Shown here one piece after another: positions 51,708 to 60,146 of a stretch of 64,000 bases of DNA (position 1 is the stretch's first letter; each line of letters opens with the position of its first letter). The notes beneath the pieces are model-generated. The model was not told where the DNA came from. It ran no database searches and saw only the letters and a program-made list of their open reading frames with translations. Location of the stretch: assembly GCA_965206655.1 (NCBI GenBank), contig CBDBKC010000018.1, forward strand, positions 1-64,000. The letters run 5' to 3'. This DNA comes from JAPPLB01 sp965206655. GTDB taxonomy: Bacteria; Acidobacteriota; Terriglobia; Bryobacterales; UBA6623. Position numbers and translations under genes: made by a program.

Positions 51708-53143
51708 GACACGCATCCAACGCACCGCAAGCACCATCGCGCCGCGAAATGCTCTGCCGCGCGGCCAACGGTTTCGGCGGTCTGGCGCTGGCCGCGCTGA
51801 TGGTGGAGGAAGCGACGGGCACGGACCCTGGGCGAAGCGTCAATCCGATGCAGGCGCGCGCGCCGCACCACGTGGCGAAAGCGAAGTCGGTCATCTTTTT
51901 GTTCATGGATGGGGGGCCTTCGCAGATTGATACGTTCGATCCCAAGCCGCTCCTCGATCAAGAAGCCGGCAACTCGATTCCTCTCGAAACTCCGACCACG
52001 GTTTTCAATATCAGCGACAAGATCTTCCCGTCGCCGTTCGAGTTTCGCCAATACGGCGAATCGGGCGCTTGGGTCAGCGAGTTGTTTCCGCATGTCGCCA
52101 CGTGCGTCGATGATTTGGCCATCATCCGGTCGATGGTGGCGGATCACTCCGAGCACACCGCGGCGAACTACTTCATGCACACGGGGTCGGGTTTTCAAGG
52201 GCGTCCGAGCATGGGATCGTGGATTACGTACGGACTGGGGAGCCAGTGCCGTGACCTGCCGGGATTCGTCGTGCTTGACAGCGGCCTGATCCCGCCGGGC
52301 GGCGTCGATGTTTTCGGGAGTGGCTTTCTACCGGCCGCTTATCAGGGAACTCTGTTTCGACGCGGCGAACACCCGATCGCCGACCTCGAACCACGCGAAA
52401 CGACGCCCGAATTGCAACAAGGCAAGCTTGATTTGCTGCGTAAGCTCAACCAGGGAGTGCTGGAGCGCTTTGGCGCCGTGAGCGAACTCGAAGCGACCAT
52501 CTCGAACTACGAACTTGCCTTCCGCATGCAAGCCGAAGTCCCCGAGCTGCTCGATCTGAGCAGAGAAACGGAGACGACCCGGCAGCTCTACGGCTTAGAC
52601 GAAAAAGACACCGAGGAGTTCGGGCGACAGTGTCTGCTGGCGCGCCGCATGATCGAGCGCGGCGTCCGCTTCATCGAGTTGCTTACGCCCAAGCGCCGGA
52701 CCGACCGTTGGGATCAGCACGCGAAGCTGGAGGAGGGTCACCGGGCCAATTGTAAGGCAACGGATAAACCGATCGCGGCGCTGCTCAAGGACCTCAAGTC
52801 GCGCGGCTTGCTCGACGACACTCTTGTTGTCTGGGGCGGAGAATTCGGACGAACGCCCACGGCGCAGTTCCAGCGCGACCCGAACGCCACCGGCCGCGAC
52901 CACAACCCCTTCGGATTCACGATGTGGATGGCCGGCGGGGGCGTCAAGGGCGGAACGACTTACGGCGCGACCGACGAGTACGGCTACTTCGCTGTCGAGA
53001 ACAAGGTTCATGTCCACGACTTGCACGCGACGATCCTGCACCTACTCGGCATGGATCACAAGAAACTCACGTTCCACTTCAGCGGCCGTGAAATGCGCCT
53101 GACCGACGTCCATGGCGAAGTGGTTCACGGGGTGTTGGTATAG
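51704..53143 (+). CDS. Tat-exported DUF1501 protein
   Basis: A 479-residue protein with twin-arginine signal SRREMLCRAANGFGGLALAAL. The core is the alkaline-phosphatase-like fold of DUF1501: SVIFLFMDGGPSQIDTFDPK, with metal-ligand-like aspartates, SMVADHSEHTAANYFMHTG, and WGGEFGRTPTAQ and a C-terminal HDLHATILHLLGMDHK-like segment. It overlaps the stop of the upstream DUF1549/1553 gene by four bases, the standard arrangement. Proposed to act with it in the periplasm or outside; no reaction is established. Confidence 0.9.
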   Translation: MRHASNAPQAPSRREMLCRAANGFGGLALAALMVEEATGTDPGRSVNPMQARAPHHVAKAKSVIFLFMDGGPSQIDTFDPKPLLDQEAGNSIPLETPTTVFNISDKIFPSPFEFRQYGESGAWVSELFPHVATCVDDLAIIRSMVADHSEHTAANYFMHTGSGFQGRPSMGSWITYGLGSQCRDLPGFVVLDSGLIPPGGVDVFGSGFLPAAYQGTLFRRGEHPIADLEPRETTPELQQGKLDLLRKLNQGVLERFGAVSELEATISNYELAFRMQAEVPELLDLSRETETTRQLYGLDEKDTEEFGRQCLLARRMIERGVRFIELLTPKRRTDRWDQHAKLEEGHRANCKATDKPIAALLKDLKSRGLLDDTLVVWGGEFGRTPTAQFQRDPNATGRDHNPFGFTMWMAGGGVKGGTTYGATDEYGYFAVENKVHVHDLHATILHLLGMDHKKLTFHFSGREMRLTDVHGEVVHGVLV

Positions 53144-53310
53144 ATGCCTCAACGCATTGGGGTGAGCTTTCGGTGGGTCGTTCCGGCGCCGGGTAGGCCT
53201 TTCCTTCCCCAAAGCGATCCCAGCTAAATAGTGCCGTTCGCGGAACCGCCATACCGCAAACTGTACCCCGGAGCTTGTCACACAGTATATCTTCCTGCTA
53301 CAAAGAAGTG

Positions 53311-53345
53311 TCTCTATCGGCAAAGACTAGTTTTACCGATAGAGA
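53311..53345. promoter_or_regulatory. Perfect 10-bp inverted repeat upstream of the MBL-fold gene
   Basis: TCTCTATCGG (53311-53320) and CCGATAGAGA (53336-53345) are separated by 15 AT-rich bases that include an extra TAG/CTA pair. It lies about 30 bases before the possible start of the next gene and about 165 after the DUF1501 stop. It may be an operator or a hairpin. No T-tract follows. The surrounding 230 bases hold no other gene. Confidence 0.45.
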
Positions 53346-53396
53346 ATCTACACGATTTCGATCAGGGGGAGCGCTACGAGCCTTCGCATTTGCGCA

Positions 53397-54149
53397 TTGG
53401 GAAGCGGCAGCCGCGGCAACGCAACGTTCGTCGCGACCGAGCGCACGCGTCTGCTTGTCGACGCCGGCTTCAGCTTCCGCGAGATGACCAAGCGCCTGAA
53501 GGCGATCGGCGAAGAGCCCGAGAATCTCGACGGCGTTCTCGTCTCGCACGAACACTCCGACCATGTCAAAGGGCTACAGCAGATCGCCAAGCGCCTCAAG
53601 TGTCCGATTTATTTGACCGAGCGCACGGAACGAACGATCGATTGGGGGCCCGTCGTGCCGCGGCTTGCAACCTTTCAGGCCGGGCAGACGCTCCGTATCG
53701 CCGATCTTGATATCGATTCGTTCACGATTCCTCACGACGCGGCCGACCCGGTGGCGTTTGCCGTTCGCTACCAAGGGTTGAAGGCCGGTCTTGTCACCGA
53801 CCTGGGCTACCTGACCGAGTCGGTGAAGCACAAGATCCGGGGCAGCGACTTGCTCATGCTCGAATCGAACCATGATCTCGACATGCTGAAGGTCGGTCCG
53901 TATCCTTGGTTTGTGAAGCAGCGTGTGATGAGCCGCGTGGGTCATCTTTCCAATCACGCCGTGTCGGATTTTCTGACAGCGGACTTCCCCTCCGAATGCC
54001 GCTGGCTGGTGCTGGCGCACTTGAGCGAGAGCAATAATCACCCGGAAGTGGCGCGCCTGTTCGCCGACACGGCGCTCAAACATAAAGGCGCGGCGACGCG
54101 GCTTGTCGTGGCCGAACAGCACCGAGCGACTGAGGTATTTGAGCTTTGA
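53397..54149 (+). CDS. MBL-fold metallo-hydrolase (YycJ/WalJ-like)
   Basis: A metallo-beta-lactamase-fold hydrolase of about 250 residues. The metal motif is VSHEHSDHVKGL, with GLVTDLGYL and LLMLESNHD later, typical of the YycJ group thought to act on nucleic acids. The usual N-terminus of this group (SLRICALGSGSRGNATFV) begins 21 bases before the listed TTG. The codon in the start position there is ACG at 53376, preceded by AGGGGGA at 53364-53370, so the true start may be a rare ACG, or ATG with a sequencing error. The TTG at 53397 has no ribosome site. Coupled to purB by a short overlap. Confidence 0.85.
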   Translation: MGSGSRGNATFVATERTRLLVDAGFSFREMTKRLKAIGEEPENLDGVLVSHEHSDHVKGLQQIAKRLKCPIYLTERTERTIDWGPVVPRLATFQAGQTLRIADLDIDSFTIPHDAADPVAFAVRYQGLKAGLVTDLGYLTESVKHKIRGSDLLMLESNHDLDMLKVGPYPWFVKQRVMSRVGHLSNHAVSDFLTADFPSECRWLVLAHLSESNNHPEVARLFADTALKHKGAATRLVVAEQHRATEVFEL

Positions 54150-55459
54150 TTCCCCGCTACACCCGCGAGGGGATGGGCCGCATCTGGTCGCTCGAGAATA
54201 AGTATCGTCAATGGCTGGCGGTCGAGTTGGCGGCTTCGGAAGCATTGGCCGAACTGGGCGAGGTTCCGAGCGAAGCGGCGCAAATGCTGCGGGCCCACGC
54301 CGACTTTGACGTCGCGCGTATTGAGGAGATTGAAGCCGAAGTCAAGCACGACGTCATCGCGTTCACGACGGCTGTATCTGAAAAACTCGCCGCGGCGGGC
54401 GCCGCTGATTCGTCCCGTTGGTTGCATTTCGGGCTGACCTCGAACGATGTTGTTGATACGGCGCAGGCACTGCAACTCAAGGAAGCCTCGGGCTTGATTC
54501 GCGAAGAGCTCGTCAAACTGCATGAGGTGCTCGGCCGCCGGGCGCATGAGTTTAAGGACGCGGTGACGGTCGGCCGGACGCATGGCGTTCACGCCGAACC
54601 AACGACCTTTGGTCTCAAACTGGCCAACTGGTACGCCGAGATCGGCCGTCAGATCCAGCGTTTCGAAGACGCCGCCGAGCAGATGCGCGTCGGCAAGATA
54701 TCGGGCGCTGTTGGCACGTTCGCTCATATCAGCCCCAAGGCCGAGGAATTGATCTGCGAGAAGTTGGGGCTCGAGTTCTGCCCGATCTCTTCACAAGTGA
54801 TTCAGCGTGACCGTCATGCGCACTATGTCTGCTCGTTGGCATTGATTACGGCCACGCTCGAAAAGATCGCGGTCGAGGTGCGGCATCTGCAGCGCACCGA
54901 AGTCCGCGAGGCCCAGGAGTACTTTTCGAAGTCCCAAAAGGGCAGCTCAGCCATGCCGCACAAGAAGAACCCGATCACGTGCGAGCAGATAACGGGTCTA
55001 GCGCGCGTGGTGCGGTCGAACGCGCAAGCCGCGTTTGAAAACATTGCGTTGTGGCATGAACGCGATATTTCCCATTCCTCCGTCGAACGCGTGATTCTCG
55101 CCGATTCAACCATCCTGGCCGACTACCTGCTGGCCAAGACCACGAACCTGATCGACAAGCTCCTCGTCTACCCGGAGCGAATGGAGAAGAATCTCGATCT
55201 GGGGGGCGGACTTGTTTACTCGGGCCAACTGCTGCTCGAGTTGGCGGCCAAGGGCGTGCTTCGTGAGACGGCCTACCGCTGGGTGCAGCGGAACGCCTTA
55301 CAAGCTTGGGAAGAAGAGTCCAGTTTTCGCGAACTGGTAGGAGAAGACCCTGATATCTCCGCCGCGCTCACCCCGGACGAGATCGATGCAGCCTTCACAC
55401 TAAAGCATCAGCTCCGCCATGTCGATCAGATATTTGATCGAGTTTTCGCAAAACACTAG
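54146..55459 (+). CDS. purB: Adenylosuccinate lyase
   Basis: A 437-residue enzyme of purine synthesis that removes fumarate from adenylosuccinate and from SAICAR. Visible are LTSNDVVDTAQALQL, GRTHGVHAEPTTFG with the catalytic histidine, and the fumarase-family signature SSAMPHKKNPITCEQ with the mobile-loop serine. Length is normal. The start is TTG 54146, overlapping the preceding TGA by three bases (TTGA), so it is translated with the MBL-fold protein. A small hairpin follows its stop. Confidence 0.95.
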   Translation: MIPRYTREGMGRIWSLENKYRQWLAVELAASEALAELGEVPSEAAQMLRAHADFDVARIEEIEAEVKHDVIAFTTAVSEKLAAAGAADSSRWLHFGLTSNDVVDTAQALQLKEASGLIREELVKLHEVLGRRAHEFKDAVTVGRTHGVHAEPTTFGLKLANWYAEIGRQIQRFEDAAEQMRVGKISGAVGTFAHISPKAEELICEKLGLEFCPISSQVIQRDRHAHYVCSLALITATLEKIAVEVRHLQRTEVREAQEYFSKSQKGSSAMPHKKNPITCEQITGLARVVRSNAQAAFENIALWHERDISHSSVERVILADSTILADYLLAKTTNLIDKLLVYPERMEKNLDLGGGLVYSGQLLLELAAKGVLRETAYRWVQRNALQAWEEESSFRELVGEDPDISAALTPDEIDAAFTLKHQLRHVDQIFDRVFAKH

Positions 55460-55483
55460 TACCCCCAGTACGAGAACAGGCTC

Positions 55484-55500
55484 ATCAGGGCAACCCTGAT
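55484..55500 (+). terminator. Hairpin after purB
   Basis: ATCAGGG (55484-55490) and CCCTGAT (55494-55500) form a 7-bp stem with a CAA loop, 25 bases after the purB stop. T-rich sequence begins about ten bases later, so this is a weak terminator candidate. Confidence 0.4.
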
Positions 55501-55600
55501 AGTACCATGTTGTCCCTTTGTTTTGTACTACTTACGGACGGAAAGCACAAAGTTAAAAATTTGTGGTTCTATTTGGCCCATCTCGGGATAGAATTACGCA

Positions 55601-56059
55601 TTGGTACCCTCTACCTATACTCCCGGTACGAACCTGGAAGCTCCCCGACGATTCTCGAAGGGGGTCAGGGTATTGCTTGCGGTGGATGACGTAGCCGCCC
55701 GCCTGACCCTCGAGGCCGTGTTGAGCAAAAGCGGCTACTCGGTTGATTCGGCTGCTTCTTCGGCTGAAGCGATGGACCTGATTGAGGGCGAGCAATACGC
55801 CCTGGTGCTCTGCAACCTTGGCGGAGAGTCGGCTGGGGCTTCACGCGATGTCATCCGTCTCGCCCGCCGGCAGGACGGCCGTCCCGCCACCGCCTATCTC
55901 ATGACGGCCCGGGACCATGGTGCGTATCCCGCCGAGTCAGAGGATCTGCTAATCGGGCCGGTCGACATCCCTTCGCTGCTCACTCACGTGGCCGAACTAC
56001 TTGCGAATAGGGCAGCCGGCCGGGCCGAGCGCGCCATGCGCCGCTTTCAGACAGCCTGA
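55601..56059 (+). CDS. Degenerate receiver-domain (pseudo-REC) protein
   Basis: A 152-residue protein consisting of one CheY-like domain. The acidic pair survives (VLLAVDDVAARLTLEAVLSKSGY), but the phospho-acceptor position is asparagine (YALVLCNLGGES where families have LLxDxxMP), and the conserved lysine is replaced by glycine (LIGPVDIPSLLTHV). The threonine before it is present (YLMTARD). It is therefore probably not controlled by phosphorylation. There is no output domain. The start is TTG 55601, or TTG 55673, which has AAGGGGGTC just upstream but would cut into the first strand. Unknown partner. Confidence 0.75.
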   Translation: MVPSTYTPGTNLEAPRRFSKGVRVLLAVDDVAARLTLEAVLSKSGYSVDSAASSAEAMDLIEGEQYALVLCNLGGESAGASRDVIRLARRQDGRPATAYLMTARDHGAYPAESEDLLIGPVDIPSLLTHVAELLANRAAGRAERAMRRFQTA

Positions 56060-56113
56060 TCCGATTCACCTTCCCGCTTGACGGGATCATCGCTAACGTC
56101 CTCTAATGGGCGC

Positions 56114-58156
56114 ATGCCGAGACCACTTGTCCTCCTGTTGCTCGCCTGCTTTTCGATGCCCTGCGCCTTCTCGCGAGTCGTGCGTGTCGCGGCCGACAAC
56201 CGCGAAACGCTCCTGGACGGCAAACCGTTTGGCTTGGTAGGTCCGTACGAGAAGATCACCGGAAAGGTCTACTTCGCGGTTGATCCGGACAATTCGGCCA
56301 ACCGCATCATCGCTGACATCGATCTTGCGCCGAGAAACAGCCGGGGCGAAGTTGAGTTTTCTTCCGACTTCTACCTGATCAAGCCGGTTGAGGCCGCACG
56401 CGGGAACGGCGCCGTGCTGTACGAGGTTTCGAACCGCGGCAACAAAGGCATGCTGAGTTTTTTTAATCTCGCCCGGGGGAACCTTGACCCCTCGCAAGCC
56501 GAGCATTTTGGGGACGGCTTTCTGCTCGAGGAAGGGTTCACTTTGCTATGGCTGGGCTGGCAATGGGACCCCCCGCGGGACAAGGGCAAGGTGCGACTCG
56601 ATACGCCCGTGGCGACCGACAAAGGGAAGCCGATTCGCGGCCTGGTGCGGGGCGACTTTATCGTGACCGACCGCGTCTACGATCATCTGCTCTCGGACCG
56701 TTCGCATATTCCTTACGAGGTTGCCGATCCCAACGCCGCGGGAACGATGCTCAGCGTGCGAGACCGAGTTGACGCGCCGCGCCGCGAGATCCCCCGCTCC
56801 GAATGGAGGTTCGGCCGCATGGAAAGCGGTAAGGTCGTGGCAGACCGCGGCCGGGTGTATCTGAAGGGCGGTTTCGAGCCACACAAGATCTACGAGATTG
56901 TCTACACCTCTGAGAATCCGCCGCTTGTGGGGCTTGGGCCGGCCGCGGTGCGTGACATGGTCTCGCATCTTAAATTCGAGGGGTCGGCGACGCTCTCGAT
57001 CGGGCCGGACGTGATCGATCGCGCCCTCGCGTTCGGTATCTCACAGAGCGGCCGATTCCTGCGGACGTTTCTTTACTATGGCTTCAACGAAGACGAAAAG
57101 CACCGCAAGGCGTTTGATGGTTTGATCTCTCACGTCGCCGGGGGAGGGCGGGGCAGTTTCAATCACCGCTTTGCGCAGGCCTCGCGGGATGCGCATCCCT
57201 ACATGAACTTCTTTCATCCCACCGATATCTTTCCCTTCACTGATGTCGAACAGACCGATCCCGAGACGGGCTTGAAAGACGGTATTCTCACCCACCACCT
57301 GAAGCGCGAGTTCTGGCCCAAGATCTTCTATACAAACTCGTCGTACGAGTACTGGGGCCGTGCCGCCTCGCTGATCCACACCACACTTGACGGCAAGGAG
57401 GATATCTCCCTCTACGACAGCGTGCGGATCTACATGTTCGCCGGCACCCAACACGGCCCGGCGGGCTTTCCGTCGAAAGTGACGAGCGGGCAACAGCCGA
57501 GCAATCCGATGGATTTCCGTTGGTCGATGCGCGCGCTGTTCAAGGCGATGGACCGTTGGGCCGCCGCCGGAGACGAACCGCCGGCCAGCCAGTATCCGCT
57601 GCGCAAGGAGCATACCCTGGTGCGCCCCGAGGACTTGATGTTCCCGAAAATCCCCGGCGTCGGATTCTCAAGCCGTGTCCACAAGGCCTATCGAGCCGAT
57701 TACGGACCGGATTTCTATTCGCGCGGCATTGTCAGCAAAGAACCACCAAAAATCGGAAAAGAATTTCCGATTCTCGTCAGCGCCGTTGACCGCGATGGCA
57801 ACGAAATCAGCGGGATCCGTATGCCCGAGCAGCAAGTGCCGCTGGCCACCTACATGGGCTGGAACCTGTTCAACGCCAAGTCGGGGCCGACTGACGAGCT
57901 TTCGAACATGCAAGGTTCCTACATTCCCTTCGCGGCGGCGGCAGCCGAACGCAAACAAAGTCATGATCCGCGGCCCTCGATCGAGGAGCGTTACGAAAGC
58001 CGCGCGCACTACACCGGCCTCGTCGCCGACGCGGCGATTCGGTTGATTGAAGATGGTTATTTGCTCGGTAAAGACCTGCCCGGTATCGTTCAGCGGGCCG
58101 GCCGTCATTGGGACTACCTGATGGAGCCCGGCACACGGCCGACCGAAGACCGCTAG
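56114..58156 (+). CDS. Secreted alpha/beta-hydrolase-domain protein
   Basis: A 680-residue protein with signal peptide MPRPLVLLLLACFSMPCAF. It belongs to the large alpha/beta-hydrolase-domain group (Abhydrolase_10-like) common in environmental bacteria: RVVRVAADNRETLLDGKPFG at the start, VLYEVSNRGNKGMLSFF, and the nucleophile elbow FGISQSGRFLRTF near residue 310 (G-x-S-x-S-G). Many members act on esters but most are untested. ATG 56114 is preferred because it opens the signal peptide. Follows the pseudo-receiver by 54 bases. Convergent with a glycosyltransferase. Confidence 0.82.
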   Translation: MPRPLVLLLLACFSMPCAFSRVVRVAADNRETLLDGKPFGLVGPYEKITGKVYFAVDPDNSANRIIADIDLAPRNSRGEVEFSSDFYLIKPVEAARGNGAVLYEVSNRGNKGMLSFFNLARGNLDPSQAEHFGDGFLLEEGFTLLWLGWQWDPPRDKGKVRLDTPVATDKGKPIRGLVRGDFIVTDRVYDHLLSDRSHIPYEVADPNAAGTMLSVRDRVDAPRREIPRSEWRFGRMESGKVVADRGRVYLKGGFEPHKIYEIVYTSENPPLVGLGPAAVRDMVSHLKFEGSATLSIGPDVIDRALAFGISQSGRFLRTFLYYGFNEDEKHRKAFDGLISHVAGGGRGSFNHRFAQASRDAHPYMNFFHPTDIFPFTDVEQTDPETGLKDGILTHHLKREFWPKIFYTNSSYEYWGRAASLIHTTLDGKEDISLYDSVRIYMFAGTQHGPAGFPSKVTSGQQPSNPMDFRWSMRALFKAMDRWAAAGDEPPASQYPLRKEHTLVRPEDLMFPKIPGVGFSSRVHKAYRADYGPDFYSRGIVSKEPPKIGKEFPILVSAVDRDGNEISGIRMPEQQVPLATYMGWNLFNAKSGPTDELSNMQGSYIPFAAAAAERKQSHDPRPSIEERYESRAHYTGLVADAAIRLIEDGYLLGKDLPGIVQRAGRHWDYLMEPGTRPTEDR

Positions 58157-58172
58157 CCCGGCCTTGTTGCTC

Positions 58173-59540
58173 TTATTCAATGGTCGCTGCCGGCTGGCTT
58201 ACCCCCCGCGGGTGCCCGGTCAGCTTGCGGCTGACGTGGAGCCCGACCCCGGCCGCGAACGATACCCCGCAGTAGTAGTAGTACATCCAATGAAAGGGTA
58301 TCGCGGTGAACGCGAAGAAAACGTCATGCCGCCGGGCCAGAAACGCGTACAGCTTGACGTTAGCCATGAGCAGTACGAGCGCGAGCGCGGCAATCGTCAG
58401 CGTCAAGGCGTGGATGGGAAGTTGGGCCAACAAGAATCCGATCACTCCCAGCGGCGCCAGCGCGGTTAGGTTCGACAACCAACGCACAGGCGTCAAATCG
58501 CGCCGGTGACGCAAGAACTGGTGCTGCAGGAAGATGATGGCAGCCCCGAATAACAGCGCCGGCATCAGCGCCGCTATCCCCAGCGCGTAGGCGGCGAGGC
58601 CGGACGCCGTCAAACCCCCGAGCACTTCCAGGGAGCGCCGCGCCCACAGGCGGGCCGTCCGCCAGCTAAAGAGCCAATAATTCACAGCCACAAGACACCC
58701 GGCCAGTATCGCCGGCCCCACGAACTCACCCCCGAGTACGAACACTGCGGCCGTCAGAGCGATCGCCAGCAAATGGGTCAACGCGACATTGATCTTTTGA
58801 TCGAACGTCACATTCAAATCGCCTGGGATTTTCGGGTATCTGAACATCAACTCTGTCCAGGGAATCCCGCGGTCGAAGACATCCGTGCGAAGGATTTGCC
58901 AGAACGTCCAGCGCTTCATGTGCTTGACCCGAAGTTGCTTGTCGAGCCGCATCCGGCGGCCGTCGGACCGCATCCGATAGCCCAACTCGATGTCCTCGAT
59001 GGACGGACGCCGATACTCCTCGTTGAATCCGCCGTACTCGACCAGCACCGACTTACGGATGGCCCCGCAGCCGCTCCAGAAAGTGGTCGCGTTGCTGCTG
59101 CCACCCTGATGGATCCAATGATGGAAGAGATTTCGATACTGGGAGAGGAAGTCGGGCTCGCCGGGCTCTTCATCGTACGAGCCGATCACGGCCTCGGTTT
59201 CCGGATAGGACGCGAAACAATCGGCCACGCGACCGAGCGTGTCGGGCGTGACGCACACATCGCAGTCAAAGAAGTAGAGGATCTCGCCCGATGCTTCCTG
59301 AATGCCGCGGTTGCGCGCCGCGGCCGGCCCGCCGTTCGTATGGCAGCGAACGACCTTGCAGCCATATGTTTCGGCCACTTCGGCCGAGCCGTCGGTCGAG
59401 CCGTCATCGACAACGATCAACTCATAGTCGGTGAAGGCCGACCGCCCCACGTGGTCAAGACAGCGCTTCAAATGGGCGGCGGCATTGTGAACCGGGATGA
59501 TGACCGACAAGGTCGGCCGCGTAAGCGGGGTGCGCGTCAA
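58173..59540 (-). CDS. Membrane glycosyltransferase family 2
   Basis: A 455-residue protein. The GT-A domain (residues 1-240) has LSVIIPVHNAAAHLKRCL, IVVDDGSTDGSAEVA and the DxD motif in YFFDCDVCVTPD. A further conserved stretch, RPSIEDIELGYRMRSDG, carries the catalytic ED pair. About five hydrophobic helices follow (VALTHLLAIALTAAVFVLGG onward), so it is anchored in the inner membrane. It probably adds sugars to a lipid-linked or surface glycan. The start is TTG (reverse of 59538-59540); no ATG lies near. Confidence 0.85.
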   Translation of the reverse strand: MTRTPLTRPTLSVIIPVHNAAAHLKRCLDHVGRSAFTDYELIVVDDGSTDGSAEVAETYGCKVVRCHTNGGPAAARNRGIQEASGEILYFFDCDVCVTPDTLGRVADCFASYPETEAVIGSYDEEPGEPDFLSQYRNLFHHWIHQGGSSNATTFWSGCGAIRKSVLVEYGGFNEEYRRPSIEDIELGYRMRSDGRRMRLDKQLRVKHMKRWTFWQILRTDVFDRGIPWTELMFRYPKIPGDLNVTFDQKINVALTHLLAIALTAAVFVLGGEFVGPAILAGCLVAVNYWLFSWRTARLWARRSLEVLGGLTASGLAAYALGIAALMPALLFGAAIIFLQHQFLRHRRDLTPVRWLSNLTALAPLGVIGFLLAQLPIHALTLTIAALALVLLMANVKLYAFLARRHDVFFAFTAIPFHWMYYYYCGVSFAAGVGLHVSRKLTGHPRGVSQPAATIE

Positions 59541-59686
59541 CAGCTCAGTCTAGGCGCTTCCCATGACCTTTTCAACTTGGAAGACGGCCGGAGAGAAAGC
59601 AGAGCGGAAGGGCTCGAGCGTCTTGCCGTCACTCACCGGCGTCTACGCCGGACGTTGTAACATCGAGTAAGTAAAGGAGTTTCGTT

Positions 59687-59965
59687 ATGGCAGCCTGGGC
59701 CCTCATTCTCCTCCTGTTGTTCCCGCCGACGCCGCCGCAAGGGCCGGGCATCCTGACCCGCGAGCAGCAGCGGAAAGCAATCCTGAAGCTCGATCACGAG
59801 AAGTCGCTGAAGGACATCGCGGAGATCCGTGAGTTGGCCTGGGAACTGGAAGCGGATCTTGAAGAAAACGAGGAGCACATTGTGGATCTTCGCGCTTTGC
59901 GCAAGGCCGAGCGCATTGAGGATCTTGCGAAGAGTATTCGGAATCGCATGAAGCGCATGTTCTAG
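59687..59965 (+). CDS. Small exported helical protein
   Basis: A 92-residue protein starting with a hydrophobic leader (AAWALILLLLFPPTPPQGPG). The remaining 65 residues are strongly charged and helical, with heptad-like spacing (REQQRKAILKLDHEKSLKDI, ELEADLEENEEHIVDLRAL), suggesting a coiled coil. ATG 59687 follows AAAGGAG at good spacing, which supports real translation. No family recognised. The downstream IS21 may have separated it from its former neighbour. Confidence 0.65.
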   Translation: MAAWALILLLLFPPTPPQGPGILTREQQRKAILKLDHEKSLKDIAEIRELAWELEADLEENEEHIVDLRALRKAERIEDLAKSIRNRMKRMF

Positions 59966-60146
59966 TGGAAGGTCGCTGAGTGGAGTGCGGTCGCTTGCGG
60001 CGATCGATACGCAGCGACCATTGAGAACGGCGGAGCCAAAATAGACCACAGAGCGGCGATTCTAAGCCGCGTGAGGGCGGCGCAAAATTAGACCGCCCAG
60101 GTGGTCCGCGTAGCATCCCCGAGGTGTTTTGTGGAACACCGGAGGG

